DNA from: Mesorhizobium koreense
GTDB lineage: Bacteria; Pseudomonadota; Alphaproteobacteria; Rhizobiales; Rhizobiaceae
NCBI RefSeq assembly: GCF_031656215.1
Contig: NZ_CP134228.1
Span: 3,739,001 to 3,803,000 of the forward strand
DNA: 64,000 bases
Direction of reading: 5' to 3'
In this document: one piece after another, positions 20,368 to 28,822 of the stretch
Position numbering within the stretch: the first letter of the stretch is position 1
Layout of the letters: each line of letters begins with the position of its first letter
Translations under genes and position numbers: made by a program
Notes under the pieces: model-generated
Told to the model about the DNA's origin: nothing
Seen by the model: the letters and a program-made list of their open reading frames with translations, nothing else
Database searches by the model: none

Positions 20368-21135
20368 ATGTCGATCATCCCCCCCTTGCGCCGGAACGCG
20401 CGGTTTCCGGTCCTTGCACTGGCCCTGTTCGGAGCCATGCTCGTTGCGTCGGGGCCGGCGTGGGCGCTCAGTGAGATCCGTGCCGAGGAGGCACCCACAG
20501 CCGACAGTCAGAAGCAGCCGAATGCCGATTCCGACAGCCAGGCCGTGCCGCCGGCAAACGCGCCGCAACTGAATGACGACAGCCAGCCCGACGATCCGGA
20601 TGCGGCGGAGCCGGACAACGCGCAGACACCTGATGTGGTGAGGCCTCAGGTCGATCCGAACGCGCCGCTTCCCGAAGTGTCCTATGACCTCAGCAAACTG
20701 CCACCCGCCGTGCGAGAGATGCACGACAAGATCGTGGAAGCCTGCAAATCCGGCGATATCGAGAAGCTTCGCCCGCTGATAGGCAGCGGGAACGAACAGA
20801 CCCAACTCTCGCTGACAGAGATCGACGGCGATCCCATCACCTTCCTGCACGACCTTTCGGGCGATACGGACGGGCAGGAAATCCTCGCCATCCTCGAAAT
20901 GCTGCTGGAGACCGGCTACGTCCATATCAACGTCGGCAAGCCCGACGAGGCATATGTATGGCCGTATTTCTACGCGATGCCGCTTTCGCGTCTCGATGCC
21001 CGCCAGCGTGTGGAACTGTTCAAGATCGTCACGGCCGGCGACTATGAGGACATGAAGACCTACGACGCCTATGTCTTCTATCGTGTCGGCATCACGCCTC
21101 AGGGACGCTGGGCCTTCTTCGTGGCCGGCGACTAA
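20368..21135 (+). CDS. Hypothetical exported protein with acidic low-complexity region
   Basis: A 255-residue protein. The N-terminal signal peptide (basic RRNAR, then FPVLALALFGAMLVASG, cleavage near AWA) is followed by about 60 residues rich in Asp, Pro, Gln, Ala and Asn. A folded domain begins near LPPAVREMHDKIVEACKSGD and runs to the end (RVGITPQGRWAFFVAGD). The pattern EACKSGDIEKLRPLIGSG resembles an ankyrin-like first helix pair, but no full repeat series is seen. ATG at 20368 was chosen for its signal peptide; an upstream ATG at 20284 gives an Arg-rich start. Probably periplasmic; function unknown. Confidence 0.65.
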   Translation: MSIIPPLRRNARFPVLALALFGAMLVASGPAWALSEIRAEEAPTADSQKQPNADSDSQAVPPANAPQLNDDSQPDDPDAAEPDNAQTPDVVRPQVDPNAPLPEVSYDLSKLPPAVREMHDKIVEACKSGDIEKLRPLIGSGNEQTQLSLTEIDGDPITFLHDLSGDTDGQEILAILEMLLETGYVHINVGKPDEAYVWPYFYAMPLSRLDARQRVELFKIVTAGDYEDMKTYDAYVFYRVGITPQGRWAFFVAGD

Positions 21136-21188
21136 AGCCCCTACATCCTGCCTGTTCCTTCCAACCGACAAGATTCGGCGGTTCACCC

Positions 21189-22022
21189 ATGAAGCTCGTT
21201 CATCTGTCCGATATCCACATCCATCGCGAATCGATCGACGGCTATGATCCGATCGACCGATTCCAGCGCTGCCTGGCGCATGTGGAGAAGCATTTTTCCG
21301 ACGCTGACGCCATCGTTGTGACCGGCGACCTGACGCATGACGGACAGACGCCGTCCTACCAGCGGCTCAAGGATCTGCTATCGGGCTCGCCGCTCAAGCT
21401 GCACCTGCTTCTCGGCAATCATGATCATCGCGGGCGATTCCGCGCGACGTTCGTGGATCACCCCGCCGACGAGAACGGCTTCATTCAATATGTCGCCGAC
21501 GCGGACGGTTATCGCCTTGTCATGCTCGATACCAGTGAACCCGGCACCCATGCCGGCCATTTGTGCGAAAAGCGCCTGGGCTGGCTGTCGGACAAGCTGA
21601 AAGAGGCGCGGCGGGACGCGATGCCCGTCCTGCTTTTCATGCACCACAATCCGGTCGTGGTCGGAGTCTGGGCTGCCGATGTGCTGAACCTCATCGACGA
21701 TACCGGGATCAGGAACCTTCTGCGGGAAAACCGCGACCTGGTGCGCCATATCTTCTTCGGCCACACGCATTATTCGCTCTCCGGCGCGCTTGAGGGCGTT
21801 CCCTTCTCGGCGCCGCGCTCGACCAATCATCCGTGCTGGCCGGAGATCGGAGACAGGCGGCGAACCGGCTTCGGCCCGATCGCGCCCAATTACAACGTCG
21901 CCCTCGTCACGAGCGATGCCGTCGTCGTCCACACCATCGACTTCATGCTGGACGGCCAGATCGTCTGGAAAGACATTCCGGATGAGTACGCATACGTACA
22001 TGGGTCGGCGCCCCAACCATAG
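21189..22022 (+). CDS. Calcineurin-like metallophosphoesterase
   Basis: A 277-residue phosphoesterase with a two-metal site. Motifs in order: DIHIH (DxH), GDLTHDG (GDxxD-like), GNHDHRG (GNHD/E), FMHHNP and GHTHYS (GHxH). It resembles the CpdA/Icc 3',5'-cAMP phosphodiesterase branch, but that assignment is not certain. No signal peptide, so cytoplasmic. It is followed by a 125-base gap before the acpXL cluster. Confidence 0.88.
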   Translation: MKLVHLSDIHIHRESIDGYDPIDRFQRCLAHVEKHFSDADAIVVTGDLTHDGQTPSYQRLKDLLSGSPLKLHLLLGNHDHRGRFRATFVDHPADENGFIQYVADADGYRLVMLDTSEPGTHAGHLCEKRLGWLSDKLKEARRDAMPVLLFMHHNPVVVGVWAADVLNLIDDTGIRNLLRENRDLVRHIFFGHTHYSLSGALEGVPFSAPRSTNHPCWPEIGDRRRTGFGPIAPNYNVALVTSDAVVVHTIDFMLDGQIVWKDIPDEYAYVHGSAPQP

Positions 22023-22147
22023 GCGACGAGGCGCGGCTTATAACCCGACCGAATGCGCCTCTTTCCGGCTCGGCCCTTTTCCTGCCTGAAAAAACCGATT
22101 AGACAGCGCAGCCAACGCGAAGCAAATGCGCAATTGAGGGATTCGAC

Positions 22148-22435
22148 GTGTCATCCACATTCGACAAGGTCGCGGACATCATCGCCGATACGAGCGAGAT
22201 CGACCGTGACAGCATCACGCCCGAGAGCCATACGATCGACGATCTCGGCATCGACAGCCTCGATTTCCTCGACATCGTATTCGCCATCGACAAGGAATTC
22301 GGCATTAAGGTCCCGCTGGAGAAATGGACCCAGGAGGTCAATGACGGCAAGGTCTCGACGGAACAGTATTTCGTCATGAAGAACCTGTGCGCCAAGATCG
22401 ACGAACTGGTGGCGGCCAAGGCGAAGACGGCTTGA
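22148..22435 (+). CDS. acpXL: Acyl carrier protein AcpXL for very-long-chain fatty acids
   Basis: A 95-residue specialised ACP that carries the 27-hydroxyoctacosanoyl-type chain transferred to lipid A in rhizobia and Brucella. The phosphopantetheine site is DLGIDSLDF with Ser37. A C-terminal extension after [18 protein letters not shown] distinguishes AcpXL from the housekeeping ACP. The start is GTG at 22148. The downstream genes (two ketosynthases, a dehydrogenase, LpxXL) confirm the identity. fabZXL, which normally follows acpXL, is missing here. Confidence 0.94.
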   Translation: MSSTFDKVADIIADTSEIDRDSITPESHTIDDLGIDSLDFLDIVFAIDKEFGIKVPLEKWTQEVNDGKVSTEQYFVMKNLCAKIDELVAAKAKTA

Positions 22436-22467
22436 CCAGCCGCGGCCCCTCCGGCCAATAGAATTCC

Positions 22468-23646
22468 ATGAGCCCGCACGACGTCGTCATCACCGGTATC
22501 GGCCTTGTCTCTTCCCTCGGCGAAGGAAACGACGTCCACTGGGAGAAGATGACGGCGGATCACCCCGTGCCGGTTATCGACACGGAACGGTTCGCTCCCT
22601 TTACCGTCCACCCGCTGCCCGAAATCGACTGGAGCCTGCAGATCGCCAAGCGCGGCGACCAGCGGCAGATGGAGACATGGCAACGGCTCGGCACCTATGT
22701 CGCCGGCCTCGCGCTCGATGACGCCGGAATGAAGGGCGACGAATCGCTGTGCGCAACCATGGACATGATCGTGGCGGCCGGCGGCGGCGAACGCGACCAG
22801 GAGGTGGACGAGAGCATCCTTGCCGCGTCACTCGACACCAACGACCGGGCGGTTCTGCTGAACCAGAAACTAATGACCGACCTGCGCCCGACGCTTTTCC
22901 TGGCGCAACTGTCGAACCTGCTCGCCGGCAACATCTCGATCGTGCACAAGGTCACCGGTTCTTCGCGCACCTTCATGGGCGAGGAAGGCGCAGGCGTCGC
23001 CGCCGTCGAGACGGCCGCCGCCCGCATCCGCTCCGGCCAGTCGAGCCATGCGCTGGTCGGCGCCGCCTTCCAGACCGAACATCCCGACATGCTGCTCGCC
23101 TATCAGTTGGGAGGCCAGTTGCAGCGGGGACAATGGCAACCGGTATGGAACCGTGACCCGTCGCAAGGCGGAGGCGTCTTTACCGGGTCAGGCGGCGCAT
23201 TCCTTGTGCTCGAATCGCGCAAGCATGCCGAGGCCCGCGGCGCCCGGATCTACGCGCGGATCGGCAACGTCGTTTCGGATCGCGTCCGTCGCTCGAACGG
23301 AACGCTGGAGAACAGGCTTCGTGAGATGGCGGCGGGACTGGCCGGCGAGACCGGCCCGCATCTCGTCCTTTCCGCCGCGTCGGGTGCCTACGAAGCGACC
23401 ATCGCCGAGCGGAAAGCGCTCGAGGACCGATACGCCCTGCGCGGACTGACTACGCTGACCGGGCATGTGAAGGAGGCACAGTTTCCCTTCGCCATGGCGT
23501 TTGCGGCGCTCGCCGTCGCGCATGGTGAAGCCTATCCGCCGTTCGATCCGAGCGAGCCTGCGTTTGCGGGCGATCCGCGCACTGTCCTTGCAACGGCCGT
23601 CGGGTCGAGCCATTTCGAGGGCATGGCGCTCATCGGCGCGGCGTAG
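22468..23646 (+). CDS. fabF2XL: Degenerate 3-oxoacyl-ACP synthase (FabF2XL-like) lacking the catalytic Cys
   Basis: A 392-residue thiolase-fold protein. It starts like FabF (DVVITGIGLVSSLGEG), but the nucleophile motif TACASG is replaced: by hand alignment Glu173 in FMGEEGAG takes the Cys position. The first catalytic His (HGTST) is replaced by SAASGAYE near 302-309, while GHVKEAQ near 332 keeps the second His. It should therefore not condense on its own. It could pair with the intact ketosynthase directly downstream, as chain-length factors do in type II polyketide synthases (inference). Its start is 33 bases after acpXL, and the next gene begins 12 bases after its end. Confidence 0.85.
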   Translation: MSPHDVVITGIGLVSSLGEGNDVHWEKMTADHPVPVIDTERFAPFTVHPLPEIDWSLQIAKRGDQRQMETWQRLGTYVAGLALDDAGMKGDESLCATMDMIVAAGGGERDQEVDESILAASLDTNDRAVLLNQKLMTDLRPTLFLAQLSNLLAGNISIVHKVTGSSRTFMGEEGAGVAAVETAAARIRSGQSSHALVGAAFQTEHPDMLLAYQLGGQLQRGQWQPVWNRDPSQGGGVFTGSGGAFLVLESRKHAEARGARIYARIGNVVSDRVRRSNGTLENRLREMAAGLAGETGPHLVLSAASGAYEATIAERKALEDRYALRGLTTLTGHVKEAQFPFAMAFAALAVAHGEAYPPFDPSEPAFAGDPRTVLATAVGSSHFEGMALIGAA

Positions 23647-23657
23647 AGAGGCAGGCG

Positions 23658-24929
23658 ATGTCGAAAGCGACGGATCATCTCGGCAGGCCCATCGTGGTCG
23701 TCACTGGCATCGGCGTCATCACTTCGCTCGGCGTCGGCAAGAAAGACAATTGGGATGCGCTGACAGCCGGTCGGTCGGGCATCCACACGATCAGCCGTTT
23801 CCCGACCGACGATCTCAGGACACGCATCTGCGGAACGGTCGACTTTCTTGGATCGAGCGGCAGGGGCTCGAGCGCGCTTACATACGAAATGGCCGAGACG
23901 ACCGCGATCGAGGCGCTCGGCGAAGCGGGACTGAGCGACGACAATTTCGGCGGCCCGCTTTTCCTGGCCGCGCCGCCAGTCGAACTCGACTGGTCCAGCC
24001 GCTTCGATCTCTATCGGATGGCGCCTGGGAAAACCGGCTATGAACGCTTGATGGCGGGGGCGGTGAAACCCGAAGCATCCGGCTATTTCGACACGACGCA
24101 GTTCGGCTCGGTCGCAGGCCGCCTCGCCGACCGTTTCGGCACAAAGGGCTTGCCGATCACGCTCTCCACCGCATGCGCGTCCGGTGCAACGGCGATCCAA
24201 CTCGGCGTAGAGGCGATCCGTCGTGGCGAGGCCGACCGGGCGCTGTCGATCGGCACGGACGGTTCAGCCACCGCCGAGGCGCTCATCCGATTTTCACTTC
24301 TCTCGGCGCTCTCGACACGCAACGACGAGCCCGAGAAGGCATCGAGGCCTTTCTCGAAGGATCGGGACGGCTTCGTGCTGGCGGAAGGCTCGGCGACGCT
24401 CGTGCTTGAATCGCTCGAAAGCGCAAGGGCGCGGGGCGCTGAAATCCTCGGCGTGCTTAGGGGTTGCGGCGAGAAGGCCGACGATTTCCACCGCACCCGT
24501 TCCAAGCCCGACGGCTCGCCCGCGATCGCAGCGGTGCGTGCGGCACTTGCCGATTCCGGTCTCGACGAAACCGGCATCGACTATGTGAATGCCCACGGCA
24601 CCTCGACGCCCGAAAACGACAAGATGGAGCATCTGTCGCTCTCGACCGTCTTCGGAGAGCGCATGCGCTCCATTCCCATCTCGTCCAACAAATCGATGAT
24701 TGGCCACACGCTTTCGGCGGCCGGTGCCGTGGAAGCGGCCTTTTCTTTCCTCACCATGCGCGAAGGCGTCATCCCTCCGACCATCAACTACGACAATCCC
24801 GACCCGGCCATCGACCTCGACGTGGTCCCGAACGTCAAACGATCGGCGGATATAAAGGCGGTCCTGTCCAACTCCTTCGGCTTCGGCGGCCAGAACGCCT
24901 GCCTTGTAATGGCGCGCGAACCGGCCTAA
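23658..24929 (+). CDS. fabF1XL: 3-oxoacyl-ACP synthase II (FabF1XL-like), active
   Basis: A 423-residue ketosynthase for elongating the very-long-chain acyl-AcpXL. The catalytic triad is complete: Cys173 in STACASGATAI, His313 in NAHGTSTPEND, and His350 in IGHTLSAAGAVEA. The ending GFGGQNACLVM is a FabF hallmark. It pairs with the upstream degenerate ketosynthase and is in the same direction as acpXL, adhXL and lpxXL. A composite repeat (24961-25128) separates it from adhXL. Confidence 0.93.
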   Translation: MSKATDHLGRPIVVVTGIGVITSLGVGKKDNWDALTAGRSGIHTISRFPTDDLRTRICGTVDFLGSSGRGSSALTYEMAETTAIEALGEAGLSDDNFGGPLFLAAPPVELDWSSRFDLYRMAPGKTGYERLMAGAVKPEASGYFDTTQFGSVAGRLADRFGTKGLPITLSTACASGATAIQLGVEAIRRGEADRALSIGTDGSATAEALIRFSLLSALSTRNDEPEKASRPFSKDRDGFVLAEGSATLVLESLESARARGAEILGVLRGCGEKADDFHRTRSKPDGSPAIAAVRAALADSGLDETGIDYVNAHGTSTPENDKMEHLSLSTVFGERMRSIPISSNKSMIGHTLSAAGAVEAAFSFLTMREGVIPPTINYDNPDPAIDLDVVPNVKRSADIKAVLSNSFGFGGQNACLVMAREPA

Positions 24930-24960
24930 TCGGCATGCATTGAACGCTTTGGTGTATCGG

Positions 24961-25128
24961 TGCGTCCTTCGAGGCTCGCTTCGCTCGCACCTCAGGATGA
25001 GGACGGCTCGTGCCCGGCTTTCTCCGTTGAGAGGTCGGCGCCAGTCTTTCTGACCCTGATGAACGAAGTCTGCCTCTGCTGCGATCCTCATCCTGAGGTG
25101 CGAGCGAAGCGAGCCTCGAAGGACGCAC
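24961..25128. repeat. Composite inverted palindromic repeat, family I, copy 2 (inside the VLCFA cluster)
   Basis: Arm one, 24961-25002, reads tgcgtccttcgaggctcg, then cttcgctcgcacctcaggat. Arm two, 25085-25128, is its reverse complement, nearly base for base. They enclose about 82 unrelated bases. This is the cleanest copy in the window and gives the element's basic arm length as about 42 bases. It sits between fabF1XL and adhXL, which otherwise look like one operon. Confidence 0.9.
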
Positions 25129-25153
25129 GTAATTTCAATCTTCCCGGGAACCC

Positions 25154-26182
25154 ATGCGCGCATTGCAGTTAATTGCTGACCGCCAGCTTGAAGCGGTCGA
25201 CATACCCCCACCGCCCTCGCCCGCTACCGGCGAGGCGACGGTTCGCATCAAGGCGGTTGCGCTCAATCATATCGATGTGTGGGGCTGGCGCGGCATGGCG
25301 TTTGCCAAACGCAAGATGCCGCTTACGATCGGCGCCGAAGCCTCGGGCGTGATCGAGGCGATCGGCTTCGGAGTCGCGGGTCTTCTTCCCGGCCAGCTCG
25401 TTTCGATCTACGGCGCGCGCACCTGCGGGCTTTGCCGGGCCTGCCGCGAGGGGCGCGACAATCTGTGCGAACATGTCGGCGGCGTCCACGGCTTCCATCT
25501 CGACGGCTTCGCCCAGGAGAAGATCAACCTGCCCGCCCGCCTTCTCGTGCCGGCGCCCCCCGGGGTGGACGAGATCGGCGCGGCGGTCGCGCCGGTGACC
25601 TTCGGCACGGTCGAGCACATGCTTTTCGACAACGCAAAGCTGGAGCCGGGCGAGACGGTCCTCGTCCACGCGGGCGGGTCGGGCATCGGCTCGGCAGCGA
25701 TCCAGCTTGCAAGGAAGATGGGCTGTACGGTTATCACGACGGTCGGCTCTGACGCCAAGATGGAAAAGGCGAAGGCGCTCGGCGCCGATCACGTCATCAA
25801 CTACCGCGAGGATCGCTTCGAGGGCGCGGTGCGCAAGATCACGAAGAAAAAGGGCGTCGACGTGGTGTTCGAGCATGTCGGCGCCGACACCTGGGCAGGA
25901 TCGATGCTCTGCTTGAAGCGCGGCGGCCGTCTCGTCACCTGCGGCTCGACCTCCGGCGTCTCGACGCCGATGAACCTCATGCAACTCTTCCAGCAGCAAC
26001 TGAAGATCTTCGGCTCGTTCGGGTGCCGCATGGAGAACATGGCCAATGCCATGCAGAAGATGGCGGCGGGGCTCGTCCATCCCGTGATCGACACGGAAGT
26101 CGATTTCGACGGCATCGGCGAGGCGCTGAAGCGCATGGAAAGCCGTGACGTGTTCGGCAAGATAATCCTGCGCGTCGGCTGA
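25154..26182 (+). CDS. adhXL: Zinc-type alcohol dehydrogenase/quinone-reductase-like protein of the VLCFA cluster (AdhXL/FabXL-like)
   Basis: A 342-residue medium-chain dehydrogenase. It has GroES-like N-terminal features (AVALNHIDVWGWRGM, IGAEASGVIEAIGFGV), a structural-zinc cysteine cluster (RTCGLCRACREGRDNLCEHVG) and a Rossmann core VHAGGSGIGSAAIQLA. In rhizobial acpXL-lpxXL clusters the gene at this place is thought to reduce an intermediate of VLCFA elongation (enoyl- or oxo-acyl); substrate unproven. Its stop overlaps the lpxXL start (TGATG), showing translational coupling. Confidence 0.88.
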   Translation: MRALQLIADRQLEAVDIPPPPSPATGEATVRIKAVALNHIDVWGWRGMAFAKRKMPLTIGAEASGVIEAIGFGVAGLLPGQLVSIYGARTCGLCRACREGRDNLCEHVGGVHGFHLDGFAQEKINLPARLLVPAPPGVDEIGAAVAPVTFGTVEHMLFDNAKLEPGETVLVHAGGSGIGSAAIQLARKMGCTVITTVGSDAKMEKAKALGADHVINYREDRFEGAVRKITKKKGVDVVFEHVGADTWAGSMLCLKRGGRLVTCGSTSGVSTPMNLMQLFQQQLKIFGSFGCRMENMANAMQKMAAGLVHPVIDTEVDFDGIGEALKRMESRDVFGKIILRVG

Positions 26183-27153
26183 TGAAGCGGTTCCTCTACC
26201 GCGCGTCGCGGTGGCTGAAACAGGCCAATTACTGGCTGATCGCGCGTGCCGCGCTGACGCTCCTGTGGCTCCTGCGCAAGCTGCCGCCCGACCGGGCGAT
26301 GGATTTCGCCGGCGGTATGGCGCGCCGGCTCGGGCCGCTGAGCGGCCGTCACAGAATAGCTCTCGACAATCTGCGCCACGCCTATCCCGAACTGGACGAA
26401 GCCGCACGCCGGGAAATCGCGTTCGACATGTGGGAGAACATGGCACGGCTCGGCGCCGAATATATCTTCCTGGATCAGCTCTTCGACTTCGATCCGAAGG
26501 CAGCGACGCCGGGCAGGGTCGAAGTGGTTGGCGCGGAGCGCTTCCTCAGCCTTCGAGACGAGAAGAAACCGCATATCCTCTTCACCGGCCATCTTGGGAA
26601 TTTCGAGCTTCTTCCGGTTGCCGCCGCCGCTTTCGATCTCGATCTCGCAGTGATGTTCCGCCCTCCGAACAACCCTTATATCGCCGACTACGTCTTTTCC
26701 ACACGCCGCTCGGCCATGGGCCGGATGCTCGCTTCCGCCCCAGGTGTCGCCTTCGCCCTTTCACGTGTGCTGGAAGCCGGCGGCAATATCGGTGTGCTGG
26801 TCGACCAGAAGTTCCGCAACGGATTGCTCACGGATTTCTTCGGACGGGAGTGCGAGACGAGTCCTCTCGTGGCACGGCTTGCCCGGCATTTCGATTGCGA
26901 CGTCTATCCCGCCCATTGCATCCGCTTGCCCGGAAACCGCTTCAGGATCGAACTACATGAAAAGCTGGAGCTTCCGCGCGGCGGCGCCGGCGCGATCGAC
27001 GTCCAGCGGACGACACAATTGCTTACAGACGTAGTGGAAGGCTGGGTGCGAGAAACACCCGGGCAATGGATGTGGTTCCACAAGCGCTGGGAAATCAGCG
27101 CACGGCGCCGGGAACAGCGGAAAGTCGCAGCTACTGCCCGTAGTAGTTCATGA
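26182..27153 (+). CDS. lpxXL: Lipid A very-long-chain acyltransferase LpxXL
   Basis: A 323-residue LpxL/HtrB-family acyltransferase at the inner membrane that moves the long hydroxylated chain from AcpXL to the lipid A precursor. Features: an N-terminal hydrophobic segment (YWLIARAALTLLWLL), the family catalytic motif HLGNFE (HX4D/E), NIGVLVDQKF, and WVRETPGQWMWFHKRW at the C-terminus. Context with acpXL makes LpxXL more likely than a laurate transferase. The last 23 bases overlap the end of the convergent soeC-like gene. Confidence 0.92.
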   Translation: MKRFLYRASRWLKQANYWLIARAALTLLWLLRKLPPDRAMDFAGGMARRLGPLSGRHRIALDNLRHAYPELDEAARREIAFDMWENMARLGAEYIFLDQLFDFDPKAATPGRVEVVGAERFLSLRDEKKPHILFTGHLGNFELLPVAAAAFDLDLAVMFRPPNNPYIADYVFSTRRSAMGRMLASAPGVAFALSRVLEAGGNIGVLVDQKFRNGLLTDFFGRECETSPLVARLARHFDCDVYPAHCIRLPGNRFRIELHEKLELPRGGAGAIDVQRTTQLLTDVVEGWVRETPGQWMWFHKRWEISARRREQRKVAATARSSS

Positions 27154-28051
27154 CGGCATGCCGTGCCTCAGCGAAGAAAAGCCAGCGCTCGACCAGAATG
27201 CCGGCCACGAAAGCAACGACGGCAATCGCCGATGCAATCGTCGCCACGAGCCCCTGCCCCGCGACAAGGACCGCAATCAGGAGCAGGGCGGGCACGACGC
27301 CACCCAGACCAAAAGCGATGCGCGCCAGCTTTGCGGCGTGCTTGCGCGCAATCTTGAAGCCCATCTCGTTTGTCAGGTAATTCTCGATGACGTGCGGGCG
27401 CTCAAGAAGCGCGACCGAGCCGATAGAGCCGAGGCCGGTGGCGCTTTCGGGCGTCGAAAGGGGCGTCGCCGTCAGCATCCGGTCGCGCCAGCGCAGCTTA
27501 GCGATCCAGGCGGCCGCGATCAGCACGATTGCCACGAAGGCCAGCGGGCGCACTGAACCCTTGCCACACAGCGCGAAGAACGTTGCGAGTACGGTTCCAC
27601 CTGCCCCCGCGAACAGAAGGTAACAAGCCGGCGTAAGGCGGGTATTCCACGCTTGCACCGATTTGAGCGAGGCGTAGATCATCGCGGTGCAATAGACCGT
27701 GACGAGGCAGAAAAGCGCCCCGATCACGCCGGGTATCGGCAAATAGGTGCGATTGAAAAGCGTCGCCCAGGCGCAGATCACGAGCGGGATGAAAGTCAGG
27801 ATGGCCATCACACCCTCGCGCGACAGCCAGCTTGATCGCCATTGCGAGAGCGCCCGCCAGGCACGCTGCGGATTGCCGAGATGGAGTGTCGAAGAGAGGA
27901 GGCCGCCAGCTATCAGCGCCAGCGCCACGAGATAGGCGATGGCGGTTGAAATAGCCGCCGGGTCGAGGACGCCGAGCCCTAGCAACGCGGCCAGTCCATA
28001 GCCGAGGCCCGAGGCGGTCGTGAAGAAGATAATCGATGGAGCGGGGTGCAT
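27131..28051 (-). CDS. soeC: DmsC/SoeC-like membrane anchor of a molybdoenzyme complex
   Basis: A 306-residue membrane protein with about eight helices of the DmsC family that anchors the complex and passes electrons to quinone. It has SSTLHLGNPQRAWRALSQWRSSWLSREG, the conserved loop of this family, and ENYLTNEMGFKIARKHA near the C-terminus. It is the third gene of a three-gene unit (A, B, C order), 3 bases after the iron-sulfur subunit. SoeC (sulfite dehydrogenase) and DmsC (DMSO reductase) are hard to tell apart by this subunit; the call follows from the catalytic subunit. Confidence 0.7.
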   Translation of the reverse strand: MHPAPSIIFFTTASGLGYGLAALLGLGVLDPAAISTAIAYLVALALIAGGLLSSTLHLGNPQRAWRALSQWRSSWLSREGVMAILTFIPLVICAWATLFNRTYLPIPGVIGALFCLVTVYCTAMIYASLKSVQAWNTRLTPACYLLFAGAGGTVLATFFALCGKGSVRPLAFVAIVLIAAAWIAKLRWRDRMLTATPLSTPESATGLGSIGSVALLERPHVIENYLTNEMGFKIARKHAAKLARIAFGLGGVVPALLLIAVLVAGQGLVATIASAIAVVAFVAGILVERWLFFAEARHAVMNYYGQ

Positions 28052-28054
28052 CGG

Positions 28055-28822
28055 TCAGATTCGATCCAGCATGCCGTCGAGCCAGGCGAAGAAACCCTTC
28101 GCTCCATCCGTGTCCTCGGCAACGGAGAACATCGCCGCACTTTCCGATAACGGTTTGCGTGGCCGGGGCGGCAGGTATTTATTCACCGGCCGTGTCCCCT
28201 GCTCCGGCATCAGGTCCATGCCGCCGCGCTCGGCTACCATGACCGAGACGGCCGAATTCGGGTCGGCGAAATCGCCGAAGTGGCGCGCGTTGGCCGGGCA
28301 GGTGCGGACGCAGGCCGGCACGCGATCGACCTCCTCGAAAGTCTCGTTGTAGATGCGGTCGATACAAAGCGTACATTTCTTCATGACGCCGGCGGCAAGG
28401 TCCATCTCGCGCGCACCATAGGGGCAGGCCCAGGCACATAGCCCGCAGCCGATGCACTTATCCTCGTCTACCAGAACGATGCCGTCTTCGGCCCGCTTGT
28501 AGGACGCCCCGGTCGGGCAGACGGTGACGCAGGGCGCATCCTCGCAGTGCAGGCAGGATTTGGGAAAATGCACGATGCGCGCCTCGCCCGCCTCGCCTAC
28601 GATCTCGCCGCCCTCAGGCGTCACCTCGAAAGTGTGGATGCGATTCAGCCACGTACCCGAGACGTCGGCGCCGTAAGGGTGCTGGTCCGAAAGGGCCGCG
28701 CCATAGCCGCCGGTGTTCCATTCCTTGCAGTTGACCACGCAGGCATGGCAGCCGACGCAGATGTCGAGATCGATGACGAGGCCGAGCTTTTTGGGTGTCG
28801 GATGCGTTGGAAGGCTGGTCAA
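28055..28822 (-). CDS. soeB: Iron-sulfur subunit of the molybdoenzyme (SoeB/DmsB-like), four [4Fe-4S] clusters
   Basis: A 255-residue electron-transfer subunit. Four cysteine groups are visible: CVGCHACVVNC, CLHCEDAPCVTVCP, CIGCGLCAWACP and KCTLCIDRI with CVRTCP, consistent with four 4Fe-4S clusters. No signal peptide, so cytoplasmic. The start is uncertain: TTG at 28822 (MTSLPTHPTPKK when read as Met) has AGGAG 8 bases upstream and overlaps the soeA TGA as TTGA, so it is preferred; GTG at 28831 sits too close to the same ribosome site. Confidence 0.8.
   Translation of the reverse strand: MTSLPTHPTPKKLGLVIDLDICVGCHACVVNCKEWNTGGYGAALSDQHPYGADVSGTWLNRIHTFEVTPEGGEIVGEAGEARIVHFPKSCLHCEDAPCVTVCPTGASYKRAEDGIVLVDEDKCIGCGLCAWACPYGAREMDLAAGVMKKCTLCIDRIYNETFEEVDRVPACVRTCPANARHFGDFADPNSAVSVMVAERGGMDLMPEQGTRPVNKYLPPRPRKPLSESAAMFSVAEDTDGAKGFFAWLDGMLDRI

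Noticed and set aside
24960-25172. Reading frame of 70 codons beginning MRPSRLASLAPQDED
   Set aside because: It is a translation of the family I repeat; similar peptides appear wherever the repeat occurs.
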